A stretch of 64,000 nucleotides of DNA from Urophycis tenuis (Eukaryota; Chordata; Actinopteri; Gadiformes; Phycidae): positions 1,005,001 through 1,069,000 of the forward strand of contig JAXIVH010000068.1 of the NCBI GenBank assembly GCA_036785325.1, given 5' to 3'. Shown here piece after piece: positions 1 through 49,934 of this stretch. Position 1 is the first letter of the stretch. Every line of letters starts with the position of its first letter. The notes below the pieces were generated by a model. The model worked only from the letters and a program-made list of their open reading frames with translations. It was not told where the DNA came from and did no database searches. The translations under genes and the position numbers were made by a program.

Positions 1-325
1 GAAAAATCTAATTAATTCAACATAGTCTGCGCTTTCACTGTTTATCTCCCTTCCGGGCTTCACTGATTCGCCAGTCAAGGGCCAGCCCTCCACCAATCAC
101 ATTGGTAAAGACTCGACGACTGTAGTGGCCGATGACACGTGTTGAATCGGCTGAAAACAATGCAGACGACATTAATGACGGCCGACCTCATCGCACACAC
201 TAAAGAGACTCATGTCACAACCTCTCAAGACTCACCACAGACCGATTTTTCGGGGCAGTGTGTGGGCGCCTCTAGACAGAACCAGTATTACACAAGGCAG
301 CATTAAAGAAGTGATAAAGTCTGAC
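1..325. other. Intron sequence 3' of bmpr2 exon 17; no gene seen
   Basis: This stretch begins just after the exon 17 donor (minus strand) and runs to the window edge. I looked on the minus strand for the conserved last coding exon of BMP type II receptors, which is rich in basic and aromatic residues, and did not find it. The segment is GC-balanced, has no simple repeat, and may be part of an old dispersed repeat that I cannot classify. Confidence 0.5.
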
Positions 326-38213
<37,888 letters not shown>

Positions 38214-38244
38214 GTGCAACGGAAATAAATCATGTTAATTATGA

Positions 38245-38513
38245 TGTTTAATGGTCCTGTGCGTAAAATTGACGTGATAACTAGCGGTGAGGTTGCAGAT
38301 TGCTAGCCTCACTAAATGTACAAGGACTACGGTGGCCTGTCTTGTGTAAGGTGACAACAGCACCGAAGCTAGGATGAGGTTGTTGTTTTTTATTAATAGC
38401 ATTTAGTTATTAAGTCTGTAAATGTTCAACTATAGGTCATATCTTACAAGTAAAGGATTTTTACATTTAATACGATTGTCAATAAAACATTTACAAATGT
38501 AGTCGCCATGGAC
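38245..38513. repeat. Dispersed non-autonomous repeat, copy 3
   Basis: Contains ACTAGCGGTGAGGTTGCAGATTG in two recognisable halves and TTACAAGTAAAGGATTTTTA, matching 2388-2690 and 12235-12510. It was interrupted at its end by the hAT-type element that follows. Confidence 0.5.
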
Positions 38514-41179
38514 CAGAGGTGTATAAAGTACTTAAAAAAACAAACAAAGTAAAAGTATAAGTAGGGGAGACCGAGTATGGTTGTAACACTTTTTGCTTCA
38601 GCACCTGTAACTCATTGAATTTTTGAGCTAAAGCTCTACAACTGTAATACAAAGTACCCACATTTGTTTACTACAAATGGAACCAATTCAAACCTCAGTA
38701 ATAATATCATAAACCTCATGAGGTGATTTCAAATACATGTTGTTCCCTTGTTACAACACATGCTGGGGTAGGCTGTAACAGTTAGACAAAATAAGCAAAA
38801 ACAGAGGCCACACCATGTGATGTGCTTTATTGAAATATAAAAACAATGTCTCTCTGTCTGTGACTGACCATAACTCAAATCCACTTTCTGTTTGACTCAG
38901 AAGTGTGTGTAACTAACCTGTAACTAACCATGCTTACCTCACGTGGTCCCCCATTACCGGTTTCCATAAAGGGGGAAGAGGTGGAGATGGTGGACACCTG
39001 CAAGTTCCTTGGGGTGCACCTAAACAACAAACTGGACTGGTCTGACAATACCGAGGCCCTCTACAGGAAGGGACAGAGCAGGCTGTTCTTCCTGAGGAGG
39101 CTCAGATCCTTCAATGTGTGCACTAGGCTGCTACGGATGTTCTACCAGTCGGTGGTAGTGTCACCTTCTTCGCCGTCGTGTGCTGGGGAGGAGGCATCGG
39201 GAGCGGTGGGGCCAGTAAGCTGAACAAGCTGGTGAGGAGGGCGAGCTCTGTGGTGGGGATGAAGCTGGACTGTGTGGAGGCGGTGACAGAGAGGAGGATG
39301 AGGGGAAAGCTGCAGGCGATCCTGGACAACCCCTCTCACCCTCTCTACGCCGAGCTGAGGCAACTCAGGAGCACGTTCAGCCATAGGCTCACTCAGCCAC
39401 GTGCTTCAAAGCGCTTGGGGGGCTCTTTCATCCCATCAGCTATCAGGCTCTACAATACCTCAACCACCCGCTCCCAACGTCTCGGAAGCGCCACCCCCAC
39501 CAGATAATGGATTTGTATACCACACCACACACCCCAGACTGTTTTCTAGCCATTTTCATCTTATGTCTGTTCATCTCATTGATAACCACTGTCCATCTGT
39601 CATCTTTCATTGCGTGCACCAGGCTGCTACGGATGGTCTACCAGCCTGCGGTGGCCAGTGTCACCTTCTTCACTGCCGTGTGCTGGGGAGGAAGCATTGG
39701 GAGCGGTGGTGCCAGGAAGCTGTACAAGCCGGGGAGGACGGCGAGCTCTGCAGTGGGGATGAAGCTGGACTGTGTGGAGGCGGCGACAGTGAGGAGGACG
39801 AGGGGAAAGCTGCTGGCGACCCGGAACTACCCTCTCAGCCTCACTATGCCGAACTGAAGCAACTGAAGCAACTCAGGAACACGTTCAGCCACATGCTCAC
39901 TCAGCCAAGTGCCTCAAGGTGCTTGGGCGCTCCCTCATCCCACCAACCATCAGGCTCTAGGAAGCTCCAACACCACCAGACAAATGGAATGGACTGAACA
40001 CCACACTTCACATACACCACACCACACACCTTGGACTGTGTCCTAGCCGTTGTTATTCCAGGTCTATTCATATGTTGTACCTGGAATACCTGTATAAATT
40101 TGCACATCTTGCACCTTGCACTTTCCGCATATTTGCATTATCTATCTACTTTGCATTTTGCACCATAAACAGCTATCAAGGACACTAGTATGCATACAGG
40201 TTCTCACTCGTCACCGACCTGACTTAAGCGCTCGTATTTAATCTAATTTATTGTTTATTGTGTATTGACTTTAGCCAGGCTCTTACTGCATATCTATCCC
40301 CTGTACTGCTGGTCACTGTGAATTTCTCCTGAGGGGGATTAATAAAGGAATATCTTATCTTATCTTATCTTACACGTCTACTGCCTGACTCAAATAATCA
40401 GCTAACATCTCCTTCTGCACCTCAGAGAAAACTTTGTTGCTGCTCCTGTAACCTACACTGGGAAGATCACTGGACCCCTGGTCTCTCAGCTTCTGCAGTG
40501 ATTTGAAAAAATATACTCACGTATCAAAAGTAAAAGTACAAGTACAAGTATTTTAATAGTACGCATGAAAAGAAGCAAAACAACCCAAAATTATTCTCCC
40601 CTTGTTTTTTTATTTCACACAGGTGAATAAAATGTGGTATAGAATGCCACTCAAAAAATAAACAATGTCTAACATTTAACATAAGAACCACTTTTTCTCT
40701 TTTTAAGTATGTTGGGGGAATCCTCATGAGCTGAGGCACAGTAACACCACACAAACAAACTCTCTGGTTCAAGTGGAGAAGTTGAACTTGCGGTTCATCC
40801 TCAGCAGAAGCTGATTTTCAAAAGTGTCCGCAGCTAACCGTGCTCTTTTTGGGCTTTTTGGGCCCGCATTTACCTTCAACTTCGCAAGAGTACCGTACAT
40901 GGTTCTTCTCGTCCTCTCGGACCCGCACATTCCAGATCATTCTTTGATTATTTTAATTTGGAACGGGTAACGAGGTGGCAAATGTCAAAGTAACGAAGTA
41001 AAAGTATGTATTTTAACTTTTATTGTATTATTTTATTGTATTTTAACTTTTAAATGTAGTGAAGTAAAAGTAAAAGTCCTGATGATGAAAAAAAAACCCT
41101 CAAGTAAAGTACAAATCCTCAAAAAAAAACTTAAGTAGTGTAACGAAGTACACATCTACTTCGTTACTATACACCTCTG
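38514..41179. mobile_element. hAT-type non-autonomous element with inserted LINE sequence
   Basis: Ends CAGAGGTGTATAAAGTAC at 38514 and its inverted form ...TATACACCTCTG at 41179. It is flanked by an exact 8-bp duplication CCATGGAC (38506-38513 and 41180-41187). The interior near both ends has AAGTAAAAGTA-type runs typical of this family. LINE fragments occupy 38930-40378. No transposase. Confidence 0.82.
38930..40378 (+). mobile_element. LINE 3' end, partly duplicated
   Basis: The first copy encodes CKFLGVHLNNKLDWSDNTEA, YRKGQSRLFFLRRLRSFNVC, then MKLDCVEAVTERRMRGKLQA and ILDNPSHPLYAELRQL. A second copy from about 39610 (CTRLLRMVYQPAVASVTFF) repeats the last third. The 3' end is AATAAAGGAATATC followed by (TTATC)n. 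Only the C-terminal part of the reverse transcriptase remains. Confidence 0.72.
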
Positions 41180-41312
41180 CCATGGACACTGGACATCTTG
41201 TAGCACAAGGCGTAGGTAACAACCTTTAATGTTTCTCACAGTACCTCTTATTGCATCTGTAACTGCTCTGTGTTCTCCTTGTGTTCAATAAGTGAGGATT
41301 CAGGAGAGCAAG

Positions 41313-42063
41313 TGTAGCAGGTAGACTGTCTACTCATCTACTTGCTCTGTTCTCTCTGGCCTGCCTCAGTTAAAGAGGGGGTGGGGCTTGGGCCCAATTA
41401 CTTAATTGGTGCCAGTGCAGCCTATTTAAGAGCTTGTCACAAGCAGCTTTGTAGGTTGTACTGGCAGGGCCATGTTTTGAACACCAGAGCCTACCATCAG
41501 GGAGCCCGGCCTGCTCCTCTGGGTGCTAATGGTGGTCGTGCTGCTGTTTTGTTTTGTCTTATCTTGTCTTGGTTTTGTGTTTTGTAATTTTTCTTTGTTC
41601 ATTTAAATATACTGAGGTGGCCAGGAGGGGGGGGCTAGTTGCCTAGTGGTAGTTAGCCATAATTTTACATGTGTGGTCGTTTTGTTTTTTTTGCTTGCTG
41701 TGGCTTTGCTGTGTCAGATGCATGACTTTAAAAATGTTTGAATTCCTGTGTGTTAGCGTGGACTTCGAAGCATTCGTCCCATTAGCTTGCCTCCCTCAGG
41801 TAACCCTCTCCAGCTACCTGTTAAAACAATGAACATTTGTCATCTTATTCTTTGTTCGTTTTATGTTCTGCTGCCAGATACCTTTTCTTTGGTCTTCTGA
41901 TTAATAAAGATTTCTTTGAATGGGATTCATGTCTCCAGTGCTTAACACGAACCTCTGAGAATTTGGTTGTTTTATCAGACTTCCTAATCTCTTAAAGATG
42001 GCGTTGTCAGGCTACTGTGATGGGCTTTTTTTTTTTTGGCCTTCCACCTACCACTCGGCTACA
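41313..42063 (+). mobile_element. Solo LTR
   Basis: 751 bp with TGTAGCAGGT...CTCGGCTACA ends and a 4-bp flanking duplication CAAG (41309-41312 and 42064-42067). There is a TATTTAAG motif near 41424 and AATAAAG near 41905. Orientation is taken from those two signals. No internal coding. Confidence 0.62.
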
Positions 42064-42069
42064 CAAGGA

Positions 42070-42707
42070 ACAAACACTGCACCTTACTGCCTTGTGTTCA
42101 ATAAGTGAGGATTCAGGAGAGCCAGGAACAAACACTGCACCTTACTGCCTTGTGTTCAATAAGTGAGGATTCAGGAGAGCCAGAAGCTCCAAACACTGCA
42201 CCTACTGCCTTGGTCTCTGCGGTGGTACAAGTAATTCAAGAACTGCACACAGTGGGATGAGTGGCGCATTCTCAACTCCGGTCAAACACAAGACATTTCA
42301 GTCAAATAGCCTACATATTATTACACAAACATAACAAAACGATCTCCATACTTGCGTTGGTGCATGTAATAAAAGAACAGCACAGTGGGATTAGTGGCAC
42401 GTTCTCAACTGACGAAAACAAAATCAATGTGTTAGTAACTTCATTCACAAAAACACAACAAACACTGTACAGATTACGGCAAAACTAATAGGCAACATCC
42501 GTGACATCATCACCTCTTATATATGTTAATTTGACATTTTTTCAACCGTATATCATGTTTAAATGAACTTTTAACGGAAGAGAACGGTAGTTTCGTGCTC
42601 ACCTCTGGTCAAACAGAAGACAGATTTGATCGGCGCGCGCAGCGCACGTACGGTCCGACGTCATCACGCAAACAGAGCCCGTACGCACGCACGCACGCAC
42701 GCGCGCA

Positions 42708-42782
<75 letters not shown>

Positions 42783-43800
42783 CTGAGGCAAAATGCACAT
42801 ACAGGCAGGAGATTAAAACAGAATATAATGGACAAAAAGCCTTTTGTAAAATTCACATCTGAACATGCTACACATCTATAGTAGTAAACTACAGCCAGAG
42901 ACCTATAATCATCGCTTTATAAGTATTGATCATTCAACTCGATTGCAGTCTGCGCTACACGCCACTTGCTTGCAGTGCAGTACGTGAATAATTATAGGTT
43001 GCTTTTGATAACATGACGGTGTGTAGTTGTATCCTACAGTTTTTTGTTTTGGATACCAACTTTCCCCAGAAGAGTCAGCCTTTTAGTTATCAAGCGTTTC
43101 CAAAACATGGATGTATGGACGAACGCTCACAAATTATATTATCTTTATCATAATTCACATCATCCGCGAACCACCATTCACTCCACTAGTTGACCGTCTA
43201 GACGAGACGACCCACTCATTCCTACAACTTTTAGCCTAAAACAATGCATGTCGATTGTCCAATCACTTGGCTGGACGCAGTGCCCTACGCGCCAATTTGC
43301 ATAAAGTTAACTGAAGTTATCCCGCCCCTTCAACGTGCCGCCGACCGTAAACTCTCATTGTAAATGAATGGCTGCCAAATGCTCATGAATCTTATATAAT
43401 CTCGGATCCAGCAGTTTTATCATGTTAGAGCAGAAATGTTGGGGGGAGACAGCAACAAACTGAGCTCCGCCTCTGCCGTCAGACAAGACAGCATAATATT
43501 TGAGAGCAAACATTTAGATTTTATTGAAGTAAACACATTGTAGTGATTCATTCCAACAGTGGATAAAACTAGGTGACACATCCCAGTGAAAGGCAAGTCA
43601 CCTACCAGCGTTAGGGTGCTATTATATATACATTTACTGTTCAATACATACACACAGGATATTACATATATCTACATGATATCTACATGCTTAAGCTTCT
43701 TAACACTGGTATGTCCACCCTGAGATTTGTTCTGAATCTAATTATCAGTAACACACACATTTAGATTAAATAACTAATTGACCAATCGGGGCAGTTTGAG
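42070..43800. other. Intergenic region between the two genes
   Basis: Holds repeats of TGTGTTCAATAAGTGAGGAT at 42090 and 42150 (also at 41279, left of the LTR), a second short repeat at 42240-42460, a (CA)n microsatellite (42683-42781) and unannotated sequence. No gene supported. Confidence 0.5.
42683..42781. repeat. (ACGC)n / (AC)n microsatellite
   Basis: A short ACGC run then about 75 bases of pure AC. Confidence 0.95.
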
Positions 43801-43803
43801 TTA

Positions 43804-44028
43804 TTATTGGCTCAGAGACATTCTAAACTCCTCCTCCCTAAGGCTCCGGTCCAATCGCTGTGTCTCAGTCTGCAGAACAGACGGAAGGGGTTTCCTGGAA
43901 ACAACAGCCAAGGATTGGCTGAGGTCTCGCCGAAGAGAGAGCAGTGATTGGTTGTTCTTAGAGGAGCTCTCGATAAACTCCATTCTCTCCTGACTGTCGA
44001 GAGAAAGAGTGAGACGTAGATGATGGAC
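43804..44028 (-). CDS. Coiled-coil gene, last exon
   Basis: The acceptor ctcatcacag ends at 44029 and the stop TAA is at 43806-43804. It encodes VHHLRLTLSLDSQERMEF, then SSKNNQSLLSLRRDLSQ and LQTETQRLDRSLREEEF, an amphipathic helical end. The exon junction EEQ|VHHL resembles the EEQVSTL stretch near the C-terminus of rootletin as I remember it. Frames of all six exons are phase 0, so alternative exon use would keep the frame. Identity as a rootletin relative is tentative. Confidence 0.7.
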   Translation of the reverse strand, partial: VHHLRLTLSLDSQERMEFIESSSKNNQSLLSLRRDLSQSLAVVSRKPLPSVLQTETQRLDRSLREEEFRMSLSQ

Positions 44029-44170
44029 CTGTGATGAGAGAAGAGTTGTAAATGTTAAACATGTCAAAAGTTGGCCCAGCATCCTCCACCCCTGACTTAA
44101 ATAACCTACTGTATACTAATCTCCCCCATAGGTGTAGACAGTACTGCAGGGCCACAGCTAATATACACTA

Positions 44171-45104
44171 CTCACAAAAAGTTAGAGACACTCGGCTTTT
44201 GGGTGAAATTTAAGGATGAACCTAAAATGCACTACAACCTTTACAGGTGAACTTAATTTGACCTTCTCTAAACTTTTGAATGCACATGTCCAACTGTTCC
44301 AATTTTTGAATGCACATGTCCAAACTTTGTCTCATCAGCAGGTTGCAACAGAGATACAGAGAGACTGTGTGAACAGTGCCCTGAGGACCTGGATGATGAA
44401 TGCAACTCAACTCCAGCTCCTCCTCCAGCCTTTGGTGGTGGTGGTACAGTGTGGGCAGGTGTGTCTAGTCAATACAGAACTGCCCTACACTTTGTGAATG
44501 GTATAGTAAGAAGCCTACTACCTGAATAACATCATTAATCCACTCATTGTGCATTGTGCATGAACAACACAGGCCTAATTTCATCTCCATCGATGACAAT
44601 GCTCCAGCTCATCAAGGTCGCATCATTAGGGAATGGCTGCTGGAGACTGGGGTATCTCAATGAAGTGGCCTGCACTTTCCCCAGAATCCCATAGAAAACC
44701 TATGGGATCAGCTGAGTCACTGTGTAGAGGCTCGTAACTCTGTACTGCAGAACCACAATGAGCTGAGGGCCACGCTTCAAGATGAGTGGGATGCCATGCC
44801 TCATCAGACAATAAGTCGACTTGTGAACAGCATGAGCCGTTGTTGAAATTGATGTTAAAGGGCACATGACAAGTTATTGAGACGTTGACATTTTTTGTTG
44901 TGGTATACCCACCGCTGTTGTTGGCTTAACAATAGTGGTTATTGTTTGCAATGAGGAAATCACCATTGTATGCTTCTACTCACATGCCCTACTTTCATGA
45001 TATAAGGTTCATGTAGTGTGAACCTTTTAAATTCTCAATTTTTTCAATTTTTGGAATTTATGGAATAAATCACCCAAACGCCAAATATCCCTAACTTTTT
45101 GTGA

Positions 45105-45105
<1 letters not shown>
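44171..45105 (+). mobile_element. Deleted Tc1-like transposon
   Basis: Flanked by TA. The ends CTCACAAAAAGTTAGAGA and CCTAACTTTTTGTGAG are inverted. The interior keeps the C-terminal part of a transposase (ISIDDNAPAHQGRIIREWL, a stop, then QNPIENLWDQLSHCV, and SRLVNSMSRCC at the end). The first half is deleted. 935 bp. Confidence 0.85.
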
Positions 45106-45154
<49 letters not shown>

Positions 45155-45160
45155 TGTATA
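45106..45160. repeat. (TA)n microsatellite
   Basis: About 45 bases of TA directly after the Tc1 end, possibly grown from its TA target site. Confidence 0.9.
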
Positions 45161-45860
45161 TACAGGGTGCTCTACGCACCCTGGAAATCCTGCCTTCTGG
45201 CAGTTGGTATCTATGTAGCAGGTATAGCAGATAAGATCCTTTTGGCCAGCAAGGAGAAGAAGATTTTCCCTTCTACATTCAGTAGGGTGATGTTTCTGAA
45301 CTGGCTGATGTCTTTGGAGTTCGCTTCCTTCGGGACGAAGACCGCTACGGCCCATTGCCATTCAGATGGAATAAGTTGCTTTTTCCAGGCAGCTCTCATA
45401 AAGTACCATTACAGTTGGAGGTGCAGGCTGAGGCACAAGCCCTGGTGATCCTAATGGGGCGTTCCTTACTGGATCGCTGTACTGCTCTCTGACATGCTGT
45501 TCCAGTTGCTCCCTGGTGGTTTTAAGCTTCCCACTCTTCTTCTTCTTCAGCAGCTGTCTGGCGTGCTTAAAGGGGTCTTTGAAGAAGCTGGCTCGTTCTT
45601 TTTGTTTCCGTTTGCTGCGCTTACGAATACGTTCAGCACTGCGAAGCCTTGTCAGTCTTTGCCAAACCTCCTCCCACAGTGTTTTCAGGCCCTCTTTCTC
45701 GGGCAATGTGTTGCCTTCCTCCAGTTCTTTTGGAGTTTCCGGCGCCTTCGCACTAGCTGGTCAGACTCCTTTTCTCTCCTTCCCTTGTGTCTTTGGGCGG
45801 TCCTCTTGTTGGAGGTCATCTCACCGAACTGTCCTTGCAGACCTGGAATAGGATGTCCTT
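45160..45860 (-). mobile_element. LINE fragment, start of the reverse transcriptase
   Basis: On the minus strand: RIRKRSKRKQKERASFFKDP, FKHARQLLKKKKSGKLK and QHVREQYSDP, then AVAVFVPKEANSKDISQFR and NITLLNVEGKIFFSLLAKR. This is a common fish family often labelled R2-like. A frame change lies near 45365. Both ends missing. Confidence 0.7.
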
Positions 45861-45861
45861 A

Positions 45862-46370
45862 ATCTAATTGAGCTTGGTTTCCTCCCTGCTCACAATGATT
45901 CCTCCAGTGTCTTGGCCAGGTCAGTGTCCAGTGTTTGCCATGCCTCTGCCTAGCTTGACTCTGGCCATTTGAGTTTGTGCCTTCTAGTTGGATTCTAGGT
46001 CTCTGCTTTTGGCTCTGTCCTGTATGAGTTGGTGTCTACTGGGTTTTGGTGCTCACGTTGGGGCTCGTCCTCCACAGGTGGGCCAGCTTCCTCTGTACCG
46101 TCTTTCCCTTCTGCAGCGTTGGGTCCATTGGCTCTGTGGTTTTCACCCTGGCTTTTGGTTCCTCTTGTCTCACCTGCTCTAGCAGTGCAAGGTTGCTGTT
46201 GGCCCTACTGACCACACTTTCGCTTCCCCTGGTGGATTCGCAACCCCTTGAACGTGGTCACTTTCTCCCATCCGCATCCACACTTCCGGAGAGGGTAGAC
46301 CAGTAAACATTCTTATGGGTTGTTTTGGGTCTAATTGACTAACAACCGATTCGGTAATTTATGTTGGAGA
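45862..46370. other. Intron sequence, no recognised feature
   Basis: GT- and CTT-rich on the plus strand. Open frames exist but none resembles a known protein. Confidence 0.4.
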
Positions 46371-46415
46371 ACACATTGGTATCCATCCATCCATCCATCC
46401 ATCCATGTCCTCCGC

Positions 46416-48248
46416 TTATCCGGGGTCGGGTCGCGGGGGCAGCAGCCTGAGGAGAGAAGCCCAGACTTCCCTCTCCCCAGCCACTTCGTCCAGCTCTTCC
46501 GGGGGGATCCCGAGGCGTTCCCAGGCCAGCCGAGAGACATAGTCCCTCCAGCGTGTCCTGGGTCTTCCCCGGGGCCTCCTCCCGGAGGGACGTGCCCGGA
46601 ACACCTCCCCAGGGAGGCGTCCAGGAGGCATCCTCACTAGATGCCCGAGCCACCGCAACTGGCTCCTCTCGATGCGGAGGAGCAGCGGTTCTACTCTGAG
46701 CCCCTCCCGGATGACCGAGCTTCTCACCCTATCTCTAAGGGAGAGCCCGGACACCCTGCGGAGGAAACTCATTTCGGCCGCTTGTATTCGCGATCTCGTT
46801 CTTTCGGTCACTACCCACAGCTCGTGACCATAGGTGAGGGTAGGAACGTAGATTGACCGGTAAATCGAGAGCTTCGCCTTTCGGCTCAGCTCCTTCTTCA
46901 CCATGACGGACCGGTGCAGAGCCCGCATCACTGCCGACGCCGCACCGATCCGTCAGTCAATCTCCCGCTCCATCCTCCCCCCACTCGTGAACAAGACCCC
47001 AAGATACTTGAACTCCTCCACTTGAGGCAGAATCTCCTCCCCGACCCGGAGAGTGCACTCCACCCTTTTCCGGCCGAGAACCATGGCCTCGGATTTGGAG
47101 GTGCTGATCCTCATCCCAGCCGCTTCACATTCGGCTGCGAACCACTCCAGTGAGAGCTGAAGGTCACGGCCCGATGAAGCCAACAGGACAAGATCATCTG
47201 CGAAAAGCAGTGACGCAATCCTGAGGCCACCGAACCGTAACCCCTCAACGCCCTGGCTGCGCCTAGAAATTCTGTCCATAAAAGTTGTGAACAGAATCGG
47301 TGACAAAGGGCAGCCCTGGCGGAGGCCAACTCTCACCGGAAACAGGCTCGACTTACTGCCGGCAATGCGGACCAAGCTCTGGCACCGGGAGTACAGGGAC
47401 CCGATGGCCCGTAACAGCGGGCCCGGTACCCCATACTCCCGGAGCACCCCCCACAGGGCTCCCCGAGGGACACGGTCGAACGCCTTCTCCAAGTCCACAA
47501 AGCACATGTAGACTGGTTGGGCGAACTCCCATGCACCCTCGAGTACCGCGCCAAGGGTATAGAGCTGGTCCACAGTTCCACGGCCGGGACGAAAACCACA
47601 TTGCTCCTCCTGAATCCGAGGTTCGACTATCCTACGGACCCTCCTCTCCAGGACCCCCGAATAGACCTTACCGGGGAGGCTGAGGAGTGTGATCCCCCTG
47701 TAGTTGGAGCACACCCTCCGGTCCCCCTTTTTGAAGAGGGGAACCACCACCCCGGTCTGCCAATCCAGAGGCACTGCCCCCGATGTCCACGCGATGCTGC
47801 AGAGACGTGTCAACCAAGACAGCCCCAGAGCATCCAGGGCCTTTAGGAACTCGGGGTGGATCTCGTCCACCCCCGGGGCCTTGCCACCGAGGAGCTTTTT
47901 AATCACCTCGGCGATCTCGGCCCCGGAGATAGGAGAGTCCCCTCCCGAGTCCCCAGACCCTGCTTCCTCAGTGGAAGGCGTGTTGGTGGGATTGAGGAGG
48001 TCTTCGAAGTATTCCCCCCACCGATTCACAACGTCCCGAGTCGTCTCTCCCATACACGGTGTTGACAGAGCACTGCTTCCCCCTCCTGAGACGCCGGATG
48101 GTGGTCCAGAACCTCCTCGAAGCCGTTCGGAAGTCCTTCTCCATGGCCTCACCAAACTCCTCCCACACCCGAGTTTTTGCCTCCGCAACCGCCGAAGCCG
48201 CGCCCCGCTTGGCCCGCCGGTACCCATCAGCTGCCTCAGGAGTCCCAC
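46416..48248 (-). pseudogene. Rex3-like reverse transcriptase
   Basis: Contains GKAPGVDEIHPEFLKAL, VVPLFKKGDRRVCSNYRGI, QEEQCGFRPGRGTVDQLYT, GLRQGCPLSPILFTTFMDR and the catalytic SLLFADDLVLLA. After the TGA at 46955-46953 the frame reopens (ALHRSVMVKKELSRKAKLSI, YVPTLTYGHELWV, QLRWLGHLVRMP) to its natural end near 46416. The stop stands where CGA would fit, as after deamination of a CpG. Confidence 0.9.
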
Positions 48249-49485
48249 GGGCCAAAAAGGCCCGGTAGGACTCCTTCTTCAGCTTGACGGCATCCCTTAC
48301 CGCTGGGGTCCACCAGCGGGTTCGGGGGTTGCCGCCGCGACAGGCACCGACGACCTTACGGCCACAGCTCCGGTCGGCCGCTTCAACAATGGAGGCACGG
48401 AACAAGGTCCACTCGGACTCTATGTCCCCCGCCTCCCCCGGGACATGGTTGAAGCTCTCCCGGAGGTGGGAGTTGAAGCTCGTTCTGACAGGAGATTCAG
48501 CCAGACGTTCCCAGCAGACCCTCACAGTACGTTTGGGTTTGCCAGGTCTGACCGGCATCTTCCCCCGCCATCGGAGCCAACTCGCCACCAGGTGGTGATC
48601 AGTTGACAGCTCCGCCCCTCTCTTCACCCGAGTGTCCAAGACATGCGGCCGCAAGTCCGATGATACAACTACAAAGTCGATCATCGAACTGCGGCCTAGG
48701 GTGTCCTGGTGCCAAGTGCACATGTGGACACCCTTATGCTTGAACATGGTGTTCGTTATGGACAATCCATGACGAGCACAGAAGTCCAACAACAAAACAC
48801 CACTCGGGTTCAGATCAGGGGGGCCGTTCCTCCCAATCACGCCCCTCCAGGTCTCACTGTCATTGCCCACATGGGCGTTGAAGTCCCCCAGCAGAACAAG
48901 GGAGTCCCCAGAAGGAGCGCTTTCCAACACTCCCCCTAAGGACTCAAGAAAGGGTGGGTACTCTGAACTGCCGTTCGGTGCATAAGCACAAACGACAGTC
49001 AGGACCCGTCCCCCCACCCGAAGGCGGAGGGAGGCTACCCTCTCGTCTACCGGGGTGAACCCCAACGTACAGGCACCAAGCCGGGGGGAGATAAGCATTC
49101 CCACCCCCGCTCGGCGCCTCTCCCCAGGGGCAACTCCAGAGTGGAAAAGAGTCCAACCCCTCTGAAGGACGCTGGTTCCAGAGCCCAAACTGTGTGTCGA
49201 GGTGAGCCCGACTATATCTAGCCGGTACCTCTCAGCCTCGCACACCAGCTCCGGCTCCTTCCCCGCCAGAGAGGTGACGTTCCACGTCCCCAGAGCTAGC
49301 TTCTGCAGCTGAGGGTCGGACCGCCCAGGTCCCCGCCTCCTGCTGCCGCCCAGCTCACATCGCACCAACCCCTTTGGCCCCTCCCACGGGTGGTGAACCC
49401 ATGGGAAGAGGGTCCCGCGTCGTTCCTTCGGGCTGTGCCCGACCGGGCCCCGCGGGCGTAGACCCGGCCACCAGGCGCTCGCCAA
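47968..49485 (-). pseudogene. Rex3-like endonuclease region
   Basis: Endonuclease motifs LALGTWNVTSL, VLLGDFNAHVGNDSETW, CTWHQDTLGRSSMIDFVVVS and LSTDHHLVASW cover the metal-binding and catalytic positions. The following linker (FRTASRRFWTTIRRLRRGK) leads to the polymerase, with the frame lost near 48050. Confidence 0.9.
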
Positions 49486-49859
49486 CGGGCCCTTCCCCCA
49501 GGCCTAGCTCCAGGGGGGGGCCCCCGTGACCCACGTCCGGGCAAGGGAAACTCCGTACCAAAGTTCTCTTTCATCATAGGGGTTTTTTGAGCCACTCTTC
49601 GTCTGGACCCTCGCCTAGGACCTGTTTGCCTTGGGTGACCCTACCAGGGGCATGAAGCCCCCGACAATATAGCCCCCAGGGTCATTGGGACACGCAAACC
49701 CCTCCACCACGTTAAGGTGGCAGCTCATGGATATTAGAAAATCTTTGGTAGTTCTAACCTCCAACCTGGGTATATACTAACCTACTTTAGCATTTACCTC
49801 AACCCTTGGTGTACAGTAGACAGTACTGACAGCACTAACATACTAGGTGTAGTACTCAC

Positions 49860-49922
49860 CTGTTCTTCCAGTTCTCTGATTTTGCTCTCCAGTCGTCGCT
49901 TTTCTCTGTCAGTTTCTCTGAA
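49860..49922 (-). CDS. Coiled-coil gene, penultimate exon
   Basis: A 63-bp exon, 21 codons, phase 0. The acceptor is tttccaacag and the donor CAG|GTGAGT. It encodes FRETDREKRRLESKIRELEE plus Q, with heptad-like spacing. Too short for open-frame searches. Confidence 0.68.
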
Positions 49923-49934
49923 CTGTTGGAAAAA

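Larger units (their letters stand above)
46381..49735 (-). mobile_element. Rex3-like (RTE clade) LINE, nearly full length
   Basis: About 3.35 kb. The 3' end is a short (CCAT)n array (46383-46408), the tail style of Rex3. The 5' end near 49735 reads GAGCTGCCACCTTAACGTGG. Endonuclease and polymerase are present with one frameshift near 48050 and one stop at 46955-46953. It sits in the large intron of the coiled-coil gene, same strand as that gene. Confidence 0.85.

Noticed and set aside
47704..48606. 300-residue plus-strand frame
   Set aside because: Antisense shadow of the Rex3-like LINE in GC-rich sequence.
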